Below, one piece after another: positions 8,937 to 16,933 of a stretch of DNA of 64,000 nt. This DNA comes from Streptomyces caeruleatus (GTDB lineage Bacteria > Actinomycetota > Actinomycetes > Streptomycetales > Streptomycetaceae). Both the position numbers and the translations under genes were made by a program. Position 1 is the stretch's first letter. Each line of letters begins with the position of its first letter. The stretch lies in contig NZ_KQ948924.1 in the NCBI RefSeq assembly GCF_001514235.1, positions 124,001 through 188,000 on the forward strand. Reading direction: 5' to 3'. The notes below the pieces were generated by a model, which saw nothing but the letters and a program-made list of their open reading frames with translations, had not been told where the DNA came from and searched no databases.

Positions 8937-9662
8937 TCAGAGCTCGGTGCCCGTCTCCGCGGCCAAGGTCCGCAGCAGCCGGTCCTGGAACGCCTCGTCG
9001 TGGACCGCGCGGTGCGGCCGCATCCGCTGCCGGTGGTACCAGTACCCGCCGGTGGTCAGGGCCTCGGGTTCGTCGCCGACGGCGAGCCACTCCTGCGTCC
9101 GGTGGCCGAGTTCGAGGTCGTCCGGCGCATGGGGTCCGCCCATTCTGGTCGGGACCCAGCCCGGATCCACGGCGTTGCTCGGCACCCCCGGCCGCAGGCG
9201 GGCCACGGCGGCGGCGAGGGCCGTGACGTACAGCTTGCTGTCGGCGTACGAGCCCGCGCGCTCGCCCCGCCAGTCGACCCGGTCCAGCGAGGGCCGTCCG
9301 TCGAAGTGCGAGCCGCTGCTCAGGTACACCAGTCGACGCGGCGCTCGCAGCAGGGCCGTGAGCAGATACGGCGCGACGACGTTGACCGGCATGACCGCGG
9401 GCCCGCTCCAGACTCCGGCGTTGTGGATGACCGCGTCGAGCGGCTCCGCCTCGTTCAGCTCGGCGGCGACACGGCGTACGGCGGCACGCTCGGTGAAGTC
9501 GCCCACGACGAGGTCCGCTCCCCGTTGGCGCAGCGGGCGCAGGACGGCCGCGCGCTCCTGGTTCCGGGCATGCACCACCACACCGTGCCCCGCGGCCAGC
9601 AGGGCCTGCGCCGCGGCCCGCCCGAGCCCGTCCACGGAGCCGGTCACCAGAACGCGGCTCAT
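8937..9662 (-). CDS. Short-chain dehydrogenase/reductase, 241 aa
   Basis: This is a classical SDR: the nucleotide-binding glycine motif TGSVDGLGRAAA is at the N-terminus, NAG follows at about residue 90, and the catalytic Ser with YADSK is at about 140-165. It acts as an NAD(P)-dependent oxidoreductase on an unknown carbonyl or alcohol. The NAG and YxxxK motifs are intact, so activity is expected. It lies 112 bp upstream of the phosphatase gene on the same strand; the neighbours do not suggest a substrate. Confidence 0.85.
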   Translation of the reverse strand: MSRVLVTGSVDGLGRAAAQALLAAGHGVVVHARNQERAAVLRPLRQRGADLVVGDFTERAAVRRVAAELNEAEPLDAVIHNAGVWSGPAVMPVNVVAPYLLTALLRAPRRLVYLSSGSHFDGRPSLDRVDWRGERAGSYADSKLYVTALAAAVARLRPGVPSNAVDPGWVPTRMGGPHAPDDLELGHRTQEWLAVGDEPEALTTGGYWYHRQRMRPHRAVHDEAFQDRLLRTLAAETGTEL

Positions 9663-9815
9663 GTGCGCACCGCCACGACCGCTCCTCGCATGAAAGCGTC
9701 TCCTTCCGGCTGCCGGACGCCTGTACGTGATCCGTCGTACCGCATGGCGAACGGTGACGCAGCTGCCGGCGACATGACCCGCGGAACCGGCCGTCGTCAG
9801 AGACCGAGGCCCGCC

Positions 9816-11366
9816 TCAGTCCGTACGGGCCTCGTAGTCGAACCAGTCGAAGTGCACGGTTCCGGTCGACGCGTACAGCCCGACGACCCGTCCGGTGAAG
9901 CCGCCGGCGACCTCCGTGGACAGGTATCGGCCGTCCAGGGCGGCCAGTTCGACGTAGGTCCCGGCCTCGTCCTCCACGCCGAGGGTGACGGTGTCCGGTC
10001 CTTGACGGGCGTCGGTGACCTCCCGGGTGGCGGTCGTCTCGACCCTGAGTACCACGGGGCCGGGGGCGGTCGGGTGGGAGGCCACCTCGGAGCGGAACGG
10101 GCCGACGCGGGCGAGGACCCTGACCTGTCCGGGGGCCGCCTCGATCTCGTAGTGGTGCTGCTCGTCGAGCCGGACGGCCAGGCCCCCGCGCCCCTCGGCC
10201 GGGTCGGCCAACGTCCGTGCGCGGCAGGAGAGATCCCGCTGGCGGCGGCCGACGAAGGTGACCTCGGGGTCGTCGAGCGACTCCCCGCGGGCGTGCAGGC
10301 TGAGCCAGCCGGGCCGTTCCCCGGTGGTGTGGTCGCGGGCGGGACGGGAGCGGGGCGAGATCCAGGCGGGGGCGAGATCGCCGAGGTCGAAGTCGTCCCG
10401 GACCGGCACGGCGGCGGGCTCCCGCAGCGGCCAGGGCGGCGGTGCCATGGTGAGCGCCACCTCGCCGACGACCGGCCAGTCGTCGACCCAGGTCACCGGG
10501 GCCAGGAAGGTCTCCCGGCCGAGGATGTGCCAGCCGGGTGTGCCGCCCAGTGGTCGGACACCGAGGAACACCATCCACCACGAGCCGTCCGGCCCCTGCA
10601 CCAGGTCCCCGTGGCCGGTGTTCTGGATGGGGTGGTCGGTGCCGCGGTGGGTCAGGATCGGGTTGGCCGGGCAGGGCTCGAAGGGGCCGTCGGGGGTGCG
10701 GCCCCGGGCGATCGAGATGCCGTGGCAGCGCTCGGTGCCGCCCTCGGCGATGAGCAGGTACCAGTAGTCGCCGATCCGGTACAGGTGCGGCGCCTCGGGG
10801 GCCTTGGCGCCGGGCGCGCCGGACCAGAGGCGGTGCGGCTCGCCGAGCGTCTCTCCGGTGTGCGGGTCGATGCGGTACTGGCTGACGCCGGCGACGGTGC
10901 ACCAGCAGTTGCCGTCGTCGTCCCAGGCAAGGTCCGGGTCGATGCCGTGCACGCCGGGCAGCAGGATCGGATCGGACCAGGGGCCGGCCGGGTCGGTGGC
11001 CGTGAGCAGCATGTTGCCGTCACCGCTCACGTTGGTGACGACCAGCCAGAAACGGCCGTCGTGATGGCGCAGGGTGGGCGCGTAGAGGCCGCCGGACGAG
11101 GGGGTGCCGCGCGGCAGGCTCAGCTGGCCGGGCCGGTCGAGGGCGTTGCCGATCTGGGTCCAGTGCACCAGGTCACGGCTGTGGAAGACGGGCACGCCGG
11201 GGAAGTACTCGAAGCTGGAGCAGGCGAGGTAGTAGTCCTCCTCCCCCGCCCGGCAGATGCTCGGATCCGGGTGGAAGCCGGGGATCACGGGGTTGTTGGG
11301 GTTGTTGATGGTGGTGGTGTCCGTCTGCGGATTGCTCGTCACCGTCGTCACCGTCGTCACCCTCAT
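9816..11366 (-). CDS. Glycoside hydrolase family 43 (beta-xylosidase/arabinofuranosidase-like), 516 aa
   Basis: A five-bladed GH43 propeller occupies about residues 25-310, with the three acidic residues in GFHPDPSICR (general base), GIDPDLAWDDDG (pKa modulator) and KAPEAPHLY (general acid). The remaining ~190 residues are a C-terminal beta-sandwich typical of GH43 xylosidases. It would release xylose or arabinose from xylo-oligosaccharides. There is no obvious signal peptide, so imported oligosaccharides are the likely substrate. The ATG at 11366 has AAAGGAC just upstream. The N-terminus is odd: a Thr/Val-rich stretch encoded by near-repeat GTCACC/GTC units. Two GAAAG-type operator boxes sit 27-57 bp upstream of the start and a LacI regulator lies directly upstream. 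Confidence 0.88.
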   Translation of the reverse strand: MRVTTVTTVTSNPQTDTTTINNPNNPVIPGFHPDPSICRAGEEDYYLACSSFEYFPGVPVFHSRDLVHWTQIGNALDRPGQLSLPRGTPSSGGLYAPTLRHHDGRFWLVVTNVSGDGNMLLTATDPAGPWSDPILLPGVHGIDPDLAWDDDGNCWCTVAGVSQYRIDPHTGETLGEPHRLWSGAPGAKAPEAPHLYRIGDYWYLLIAEGGTERCHGISIARGRTPDGPFEPCPANPILTHRGTDHPIQNTGHGDLVQGPDGSWWMVFLGVRPLGGTPGWHILGRETFLAPVTWVDDWPVVGEVALTMAPPPWPLREPAAVPVRDDFDLGDLAPAWISPRSRPARDHTTGERPGWLSLHARGESLDDPEVTFVGRRQRDLSCRARTLADPAEGRGGLAVRLDEQHHYEIEAAPGQVRVLARVGPFRSEVASHPTAPGPVVLRVETTATREVTDARQGPDTVTLGVEDEAGTYVELAALDGRYLSTEVAGGFTGRVVGLYASTGTVHFDWFDYEARTD

Positions 11367-11392
11367 CGAGTCCTTTCGCCGACCAGCGGAAA

Positions 11393-11401
11393 GAAAGTTT
11401 C
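11393..11401. promoter_or_regulatory. Operator-like box GAAAGTTTC upstream of GH43 gene
   Basis: A symmetric GAAA-G-TTTC box lies 27 bp before the GH43 start. The same core occurs at 12603-12611 before the regulator and cellulase remnant, and a one-mismatch copy lies 22 bp away. It is the likely binding site of the adjacent LacI protein. Confidence 0.5.
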
Positions 11402-11414
11402 GTGACCTCTCACA

Positions 11415-11423
11415 GAGACTTTC
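11415..11423. promoter_or_regulatory. Second operator-like box GAGACTTTC
   Basis: Read on the minus strand this is GAAAGTCTC, one mismatch from the box at 11393. The centres are 22 bp apart, about two helical turns, which would put two LacI dimers on one face of the DNA. Confidence 0.4.
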
Positions 11424-11454
11424 CACTGGAGGCTAGTCAGAGGCCCGGGTGGGG

Positions 11455-12528
11455 TCAATGGCCCTTGGGCGGCGGTGCCGTGCTGGACCGGACCGTGAGG
11501 GTCGTCGCGATCTCCAGGCCGACCTGGGGGGCCTCCTCGCCGCGGCCGAGGGTGAGCGCCAGTTCGGTCGCGGCCACGGCCATCTCGGTCAGCGGCTGGT
11601 GGACGGTGGTCAGGGGCGGTTCCACCCAGGCCACGACCGGCAGGTCGTCGAAGCCGACGACGCTCAGGTCCTCGGGGATACGCAGTCCGGCCTCGCGAGC
11701 CGCCTGGTAGACACCGAGCGCCTGGAGGTCGTTGGCGGCGAAGATCGCGGTCGGGCGTTCGGGCAGCGCCAGCAGGGCACGCGCCGCGGTGGCGCCGTCG
11801 TCGCGGGTGAGGCCGGCGTGCACGACGATCCCGGGATCGACGGGCAGACCGGCGGCCCGCAACGCGGAGCGGTAGCCGTCGAGCCGGGCCGCGCAGCACA
11901 GTTGGCCCTCGGGTCCGCTGATCATCGCGATGCGGCGGTGCCCGAGTTCGGCGAGGTGACGGGTCGCGGTCCGGCCGCCGGACCAGTTCGTGGCCCCCAC
12001 GTACGGGACGCCGTCCGGCAGCTCCACGATCGGGTCGAAGACGACGAACGGGATCCCCTTCGCCGTCAGTTGCTCCCGCTCGGCCTCGGAGAGCTGCGCC
12101 ACGGACAGTACGCAGTTCGGGCGCCGGGAGACCGTGTCCTCCCAGGCCGGGGCCTTGCTGTCGGGCAAGCCGAACTCGGACACCATGACGCCTACGCGAT
12201 GCTGCCGGGCCACCCGTTCCACACCCCGGATGATCTCGACCGCCCACATGTCCTTGAGCTCGCGGAACACGAGCTCGACGACATTGCTGCGGTTGCTCCC
12301 GGCCGGCTTGCGATAGCCGTACCGGTTGATCAGCTCCTCGACCCGCGCACGCGTGCCCGCGGACACCCCGGACTTTCCGTTCAACACCTTGGAGACGGTC
12401 GGCACCGACACACCCGCCGACTCGGCGATGTACGCGATGGTGACCGACTTGGGCGCGCCACGCTCCTCGCGCTTCCGATCCGCCGGTCCCTCTGCCGCGT
12501 TGTCCGCCACGGTGGCCTTCCCGATCAT
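11455..12528 (-). CDS. LacI-family transcriptional regulator, 357 aa
   Basis: An N-terminal LacI helix-turn-helix (VTIAYIAESAGVSVPTVSKVLNGKSGVS, split by the usual linker) begins near residue 28 and is followed by a periplasmic-binding-protein-like sugar sensor domain (AIFAANDLQALGVYQAA, DDLPVVAWVEPPLTTV). Such proteins repress glycoside-use genes until an oligosaccharide inducer binds. The gene is directly upstream of the GH43 gene (88 bp gap) and divergent from a GH5 cellulase remnant. GAAAGTTTC boxes occur in both intergenic regions, so local control of both is likely. The first ~27 residues are a non-conserved extension; a shorter start cannot be excluded. Confidence 0.9.
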   Translation of the reverse strand: MIGKATVADNAAEGPADRKREERGAPKSVTIAYIAESAGVSVPTVSKVLNGKSGVSAGTRARVEELINRYGYRKPAGSNRSNVVELVFRELKDMWAVEIIRGVERVARQHRVGVMVSEFGLPDSKAPAWEDTVSRRPNCVLSVAQLSEAEREQLTAKGIPFVVFDPIVELPDGVPYVGATNWSGGRTATRHLAELGHRRIAMISGPEGQLCCAARLDGYRSALRAAGLPVDPGIVVHAGLTRDDGATAARALLALPERPTAIFAANDLQALGVYQAAREAGLRIPEDLSVVGFDDLPVVAWVEPPLTTVHQPLTEMAVAATELALTLGRGEEAPQVGLEIATTLTVRSSTAPPPKGH

Positions 12529-12602
12529 CGAATCACCCGTCAGCGCCGCTCAGCCGCGCCGGGTCATCCTCGCATCTCTTTGCCTTCTCCGCCGCACGCA
12601 AC

Positions 12603-12611
12603 GAAAGTTTC
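12603..12611. promoter_or_regulatory. Operator-like box GAAAGTTTC in the divergent region
   Basis: This perfect copy of the box at 11393 lies between the LacI gene (start 12528, minus) and the GH5 remnant (start 12670, plus). It could serve both autoregulation and the cellulase promoter. Confidence 0.45.
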
Positions 12612-12669
12612 CCTCACGCCGACACCTCAGCCGGCTCGCGACACCGAGCCGCCCCACCGGAAGGTGCAC

Positions 12670-14294
12670 GTGTTGACGACGCGACTGGCAAGTTCCCTCT
12701 CCCCGCTCCTGACCCGTCTCCTCTCCCGGCGCCGCGCAGGCAGACTGACAGCGGCCCTCCTCCTGGCGACAACCCTGCTCCCCCTGCTGCCCGCCACCAC
12801 CGCCCGGGCCGCCGATCCGCCCGTACCGCCGCCCAGCGCGCCGGCCGCCCGCAGCATGATGGCGGCCATGCAGCCCGGCTGGAAAATGGGCAACACCTAC
12901 GACGCCATCCCCGACGAGACCTCCTGGGGCAACCCGCCCGCGACCAGGGAACTCCTCAGGAAGGTCGGGTCCCATGGCTTCAAGAGCATCCGGCTGCCGT
13001 CACCTGGGCACCCATCAGGGCGCCGCCCCGGACTGCAGGATCGCCCCGGCCGACGAGAGCTACCGGCTGCTGGCCGAACTCGACAAGGTGTTCCACCAGA
13101 TCGTGCGTGAGTCCGACGGCCGGAACACCGACCGTCTGCTCGTCCTGCCCACCCTGTACACGAACTCCGAGCAGGGCCGGCTCGACGCGCTGGCATCATC
13201 GAGGCGGGCGAACAGTTCAAGTACTTCGAGTTCCTGGGCACCTACGCCCGCGAGCGGGGCTCGCCACCATGCTGTGGGACGCTGGCCAGTTCCTGAACCG
13301 CAACACCCTCCAGTGGCGGGACCCCGACCTGTTCGCCCAGATCAGGTCGAGCTGGACCACCCGTTCGGGAACCGCCTCCAGCGACCAGGTGTTCCTCCCG
13401 AAGTCGAGCCGCGGCACCAGTCGGATGCTCACCCTGAACCCCAACGGCATCAACTTCCAGGGACTCAGGCACGGCAACCGCGCCCTCGCACAGGGCAGGG
13501 ACTACACCGTCTCCGGCAATCAGCTCACACTGACGGCCGCCGCGCTGACCGAACTGGCCGGCGACCGGGCGTACGGGGTCAACGCGACGCTGGAGGCGCA
13601 GAACGCCTTCGGTAACGGCAAGGACTCCGACGACAGCGTCAACGACGCCACGTACAACGTCGTCTACGTCGACAGCCATGACTACGGCCCCAACAAGTCG
13701 AGCACCCGCTACACCGGCGGCACCGACGCCTGGGCCGAGAACATGTCCCTGATGTGGACCTTCCGCGGCATCCCCACCCTGTACTACGGCTCGGAGATCG
13801 AGTTCCAGAAGGGCAAGCAGATCGACTGCGGCCCCACCTGCCCGCTCGCGTCGACGGGCCGCGCCTACTACGGCGGCCACCTCCAAGGCACCGTCACGGC
13901 CTCCGATTTCGGTACGGCGGACTCGGCCACCGGCGAGGTCGCCACCACCCTTGCCCAGCCGCTCGTAAAACACCTCCAGCGGCTGAACCAGATCCGCCGA
14001 GCCGTCCCGGCCCTCCAGACGGGCCAGTACTCGACCGACGGCATCAGCGGCTCGATGGCCTTCAAGCGCCGCTACACCAACGGCACCACCGACAGCTTCG
14101 CCCTCGTCACCGTCACCGTCACCGTCACCGACAGCGCGACCTACACCGGCATCCCGAACGGCACCTACCGGGACGCCGTCACCGGCGACGTGCGCACCGT
14201 CTCCAACGGCACTCCCAGGGATGTAAACCCAGGGATGCATGCCGGCACGGATGTGGATCCCTGGGTTGATGGCAGACGCACCCACCGTTCTTAG
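12670..14294 (+). pseudogene. Chimeric pseudogene: secreted GH5 endoglucanase with X2 domain, fused to the C-terminal part of a GH13 alpha-amylase
   Basis: The GTG at 12670 (GGAAGG upstream) begins a signal peptide ending near TTARA, then a GH5 start (MQPGWKMGNTYDAIPDE). The frame breaks at about 13000-13012, where two single C losses convert the expected RLPVTWAPHQGA. Frame 2 continues HQGAAPDCRIAPA, then jumps over ~75 missing residues to ESYRLLAELDKVF and LLVLPTLYTNSEQG. A further loss at about 13190 leads to EQFKYFEFLGTYARERG in frame 1, then frame 3 from 13262 (ATMLWDAGQF). An X2-like module (about 13380-13590) runs directly into an amylase tail (VVYVDSHDYGP, MWTFRGIPTLYYGSEIEF), which is cut at about 14215. 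The GH5 catalytic glutamates and the GH13 nucleophile region are missing, so no activity is expected. Expected sequences are from memory of the families. Confidence 0.75.
14226..14267. repeat. Perfect 11-bp inverted repeat at the end of the amylase remnant
   Basis: The arms AACCCAGGGAT (14226-14236) and ATCCCTGGGTT (14257-14267) are separated by 20 bp. They sit exactly where amylase homology stops and the accessory patch begins. The repeat could be a terminator-like hairpin or the scar of a lost element; there is no T-run. Confidence 0.5.
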
Positions 14295-14351
14295 GGTTGA
14301 GGAATCGGCCGCGGCGTTCAGTCGCGATGAGACTTCAGCGGAAGGAATTCG

Positions 14352-15479
14352 GTGAAACGCATATCCCTGGTAGGTGCTGCCGTCGCCGTGACTCTGGCAG
14401 GAACCCTCTGTACCGCGACCGCCTACGCCGGCGCCCATGCCGTACCACCGGCCGGCGCCGGACTTGTGCTACCCGAGCCGTCCGGTCACCATCCGGTCGG
14501 CCGGGCCACTGTGCACCTCGAAGACGAGGGACGGCCCGATCCGTGGGTCCCCGCCGCCGACCGGGAGTTGATGGTCTCGCTGTGGTATCCGGCGGTGAGG
14601 CCCTCGGACACGCCTGCGCCCTATATGACTCCCGAGGAGTCCAAGCAGTACGTCGAGGCCAATGAACTGGACCTGTCGCCGGACCTGTTCAGCACAGTAG
14701 CGACCCACTCCACCGTAGACGCCGAGCCGGCGAAAGCACGGGGCGGGCTTCCCCTCGTCGTGCTGTCGCCCGGGTTCGGGATGCCCCGTGCCACGCTCAC
14801 TGGTCTTGCCGAGGAGCTCGCCAGCCGTGGCTACGCCGTCGCCGGGACAGGACACAACTACGAGGCCGACGGCATCTCGTTCCCCGGCGGGCGTACGACC
14901 GCATGCATCGCGTGCGAGAACACGGACTACCCCAAGGTCGGCGCCGTCCGCGCCGAGGACATCTCCTTTGTGCTCGACGAACTCACCGCGGAACGACCGG
15001 CCTGGAAGTACGGCGCGCTCGTCGACACCGACCGCATCGCCATGGTCGGGCACTCAGCCGGCGGGTTCAGCACGATTCCGGCCATGCTGCGGGACCCGCG
15101 CATCAAGGCAGGGGTCAACATGGACGGCAACTTCCGGTTCCCCAACGACACCCCTTTGCAGCGGCCCGTCATGATGCTGGGCAAGCCCAGCCACGTACCC
15201 GCCGGCCCCGACCCGACGTGGGACGAGACGTGGACCGAACTGACCGGGTGGAAGCGCTGGTTGAGCATCGACGACACGGAGCACCTCTCCTTCACCGACC
15301 TGGCACCCCTGGCCAAGCAACTCGGCATCCCGCTCCAGCGCCTGGACGGTGATCGCAGCGACGCCATCACCCGGGCCTATGTGGCCGCGTTCCTCGACAC
15401 CCACCTGCGGGGAAGGAAGACACCCCTGATGGACGGCCCGTCGGCACGCTTCCCCGAAGTGCGTTTTCATCAGCGGTAG
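14352..15479 (+). CDS. Secreted alpha/beta hydrolase, PAF-acetylhydrolase-like, 375 aa
   Basis: A signal peptide covers about residues 1-30 (basic start, hydrophobic core, cleavage near AYAGA). The mature protein is an alpha/beta hydrolase of the platelet-activating-factor acetylhydrolase type: an oxyanion-region VVLSPGFG at about residue 135 and the nucleophile elbow MVGHSAGGF at about 230. An HLSFTD segment near residue 310 may supply the histidine. It would hydrolyse short-chain or lipid esters outside the cell. The GTG at 14352 has GGAAGGAA upstream. It is the first gene of the accessory patch after the truncated amylase. Confidence 0.75.
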   Translation: MKRISLVGAAVAVTLAGTLCTATAYAGAHAVPPAGAGLVLPEPSGHHPVGRATVHLEDEGRPDPWVPAADRELMVSLWYPAVRPSDTPAPYMTPEESKQYVEANELDLSPDLFSTVATHSTVDAEPAKARGGLPLVVLSPGFGMPRATLTGLAEELASRGYAVAGTGHNYEADGISFPGGRTTACIACENTDYPKVGAVRAEDISFVLDELTAERPAWKYGALVDTDRIAMVGHSAGGFSTIPAMLRDPRIKAGVNMDGNFRFPNDTPLQRPVMMLGKPSHVPAGPDPTWDETWTELTGWKRWLSIDDTEHLSFTDLAPLAKQLGIPLQRLDGDRSDAITRAYVAAFLDTHLRGRKTPLMDGPSARFPEVRFHQR

Positions 15480-15528
15480 AAGGCGAGTTACAGCACCCCG
15501 GGTTAAACTGCTCCGCCCCACTGGGACT

Positions 15529-15605
15529 GGAGGTCGTCTGGAGGTCGTCTGGAGGTCGTCTGGAGGTCGTCTGGAGGTCGTCTGGAGGTCGTCTGGAGGT
15601 CGTCT
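15529..15605 (+). repeat. Seven perfect tandem 11-bp repeats (GGAGGTCGTCT), each carrying a Shine-Dalgarno core
   Basis: Units start at 15529, 15540, 15551, 15562, 15573, 15584 and 15595 with no mismatch. Every unit contains GGAGG, and the last GGAGG (15595-15599) is 8 bases from the GTG at 15608. The unit length is not a multiple of three, and the array lies entirely in the 5' leader of the lipoprotein gene. Perfect identity suggests recent expansion by slippage. Confidence 0.95.
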
Positions 15606-15607
15606 GA

Positions 15608-16135
15608 GTGTTCCCCGCACGGGTGCTTGCTGGTGCTCCGTTGGCTCTGGTGATTCTCGCCCTTTCCGGCTGCTCTTCCCTCTGGAGCTGTACCGACACG
15701 ACGGCGGAGCGCGGTGAGGCCGGTGTCAGGGTGCAGGTGGAGGACACGTCCGGCCGGCCTGTCGGCGTAACCGCCAGGGTCGTCGACTGGCGCCTTGAGC
15801 CCCACCCGCAGGTGCCCTCCGAAGGTGACCAGGTCCACTTCCACTACCGCTTCTACGGCGCCGACGAGACATCCGGACCCGCGGTGGACGTGTGCGCGGT
15901 CGACAGTAAGCGCGTGGCGTTGGGATGCCGGACGGTCTATTCGTCGGACGCGTTCGGCCCGAACGGTGACCGCACGGGCGACGACTGGCTCGCCGTCGAG
16001 CACCCTGAGCAGGTCGCCGGTGTGCTGTTGCTCCCCAATGACCAGTCCTACGACGGACGAACCTGCGAGCAGGACGTCAAGGACGGCGGCGGTCCGCATC
16101 CTCCGGAGCCGGCCCGCATGGGGGACCAACTGTAA
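15608..16135 (+). CDS. Putative lipoprotein of unknown function, 175 aa
   Basis: A lipoprotein signal is clear: a short N-region, a hydrophobic core and the lipobox LSGC near residue 22, so the mature protein should be anchored on the outer face of the membrane. The rest (about 150 residues) is not recognised; it has six further cysteines (WSC, VDVC, GCRT, TCEQ among them) and an HFHYRFYG segment, suggesting a small disulfide-bonded beta-rich domain. The GTG at 15608 follows the tandem Shine-Dalgarno array directly. The neighbours on both sides are also secreted or membrane proteins. Confidence 0.65.
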   Translation: MFPARVLAGAPLALVILALSGCSSLWSCTDTTAERGEAGVRVQVEDTSGRPVGVTARVVDWRLEPHPQVPSEGDQVHFHYRFYGADETSGPAVDVCAVDSKRVALGCRTVYSSDAFGPNGDRTGDDWLAVEHPEQVAGVLLLPNDQSYDGRTCEQDVKDGGGPHPPEPARMGDQL

Positions 16136-16263
16136 GTCGTCGGATGGTCCGGAGGCCTTTCATCGTGGCCATGGGAGCGTTCGGGCCGGGTTCACGCCCA
16201 GTGCGAGTCGTCCGTCGACCGGGACGCAGGTCCGTGGATCGGCTGCGGTTGGCGGGGGGCCTC

Positions 16264-16725
16264 TTAGGTCGTCTGCTGGTACGGAGCCCCGTGCACTGGC
16301 TGCTCGCCGCGGTGGGCCTGGGCGTGCGCCCTCTCGCGGGCGGACTTGGCCCCCTGCCGGTAGTTCGAGACGAGTCCGCCGAGCGCTCCCAGCGAGACCA
16401 GGCCCATACCGGCGGCGGTCGCAATGCCCTTCGCGCCGTCCATCGCGAAGTACGCGACCGCGGCGACACCGCCGTTGAAGAGGAACAGGAACCACAGAAC
16501 CGGCCGCGACGACAGGAACGTCTTGATCTTCGGCTTCTTCGTGATGCGCGAACCCGTCACCAGCGCGACGGCGATACCGGCGAACGTCACGATCGTCTTC
16601 TCCGTGCCAGCCAGGAACGCACCCGCCCCTCCCATGCTGCCGGCCAGACCGGCGACGAAGAACGCCCAGAGGAACAGATCCGCGACGAACGACTTCACGC
16701 GGGCCAGGAACGTTTTGGACCTCAT
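16264..16725 (-). CDS. Small multi-pass membrane protein of unknown function, 153 aa
   Basis: Four hydrophobic segments can be seen (FVADLFLWAFFVAGLAG, TIVTFAGIAVALVTG, VLWFLFLFNGGVAAVAYFA, ATAAGMGLVSLGALGGLV), followed by a basic, His/Gln-rich cytoplasmic tail. I chose the ATG at 16725, preceded by AAGGAAG, over a longer open frame to 16815. I do not recognise a family. The arrangement suggests a small membrane-anchored accessory protein or holin-like protein; function is unassigned. Confidence 0.6.
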   Translation of the reverse strand: MRSKTFLARVKSFVADLFLWAFFVAGLAGSMGGAGAFLAGTEKTIVTFAGIAVALVTGSRITKKPKIKTFLSSRPVLWFLFLFNGGVAAVAYFAMDGAKGIATAAGMGLVSLGALGGLVSNYRQGAKSARERAHAQAHRGEQPVHGAPYQQTT

Positions 16726-16823
16726 GGGGGACTTCCTTCGGGACAGGAGCTCGGCGCTCTCGGAATCTCTCCCGAATACGATTCCGTTTCCCGCACAGCA
16801 CCTCGAGTGAGCCAACCCCCGAG

Positions 16824-16851
16824 CCGATGGTGTAGCGAACTACACCATCGG
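16824..16851 (-). terminator. 12-bp perfect stem with 4-base loop downstream of the 18124-16934 gene pair
   Basis: The arms CCGATGGTGTAG (16824-16835) and CTACACCATCGG (16840-16851) enclose CGAA. The hairpin lies 83 bp past the stop of the minus-strand lipoprotein gene. It has no T-run, as is common for terminators in high-GC actinomycetes. Confidence 0.55.
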
Positions 16852-16933
16852 GCGCTGGGCACGGCGACCGACGGCGACGAGGAGATGAGGGGCGGCGTTG
16901 ATCACGACCTGGTGGCTGGGTGGAGTACCTGTG

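Noticed and set aside
8736..11405. Long plus-strand open frame (about 890 codons)
   Set aside because: It is a shadow of the SDR and GH43 genes; no family features.
14107..14130. GTCACC hexamer run
   Set aside because: It is a short coding microsatellite inside the amylase remnant and gives no sign of function.
15529..15605. Possible CRISPR array
   Set aside because: Units are 11 bp, contiguous and without spacers.
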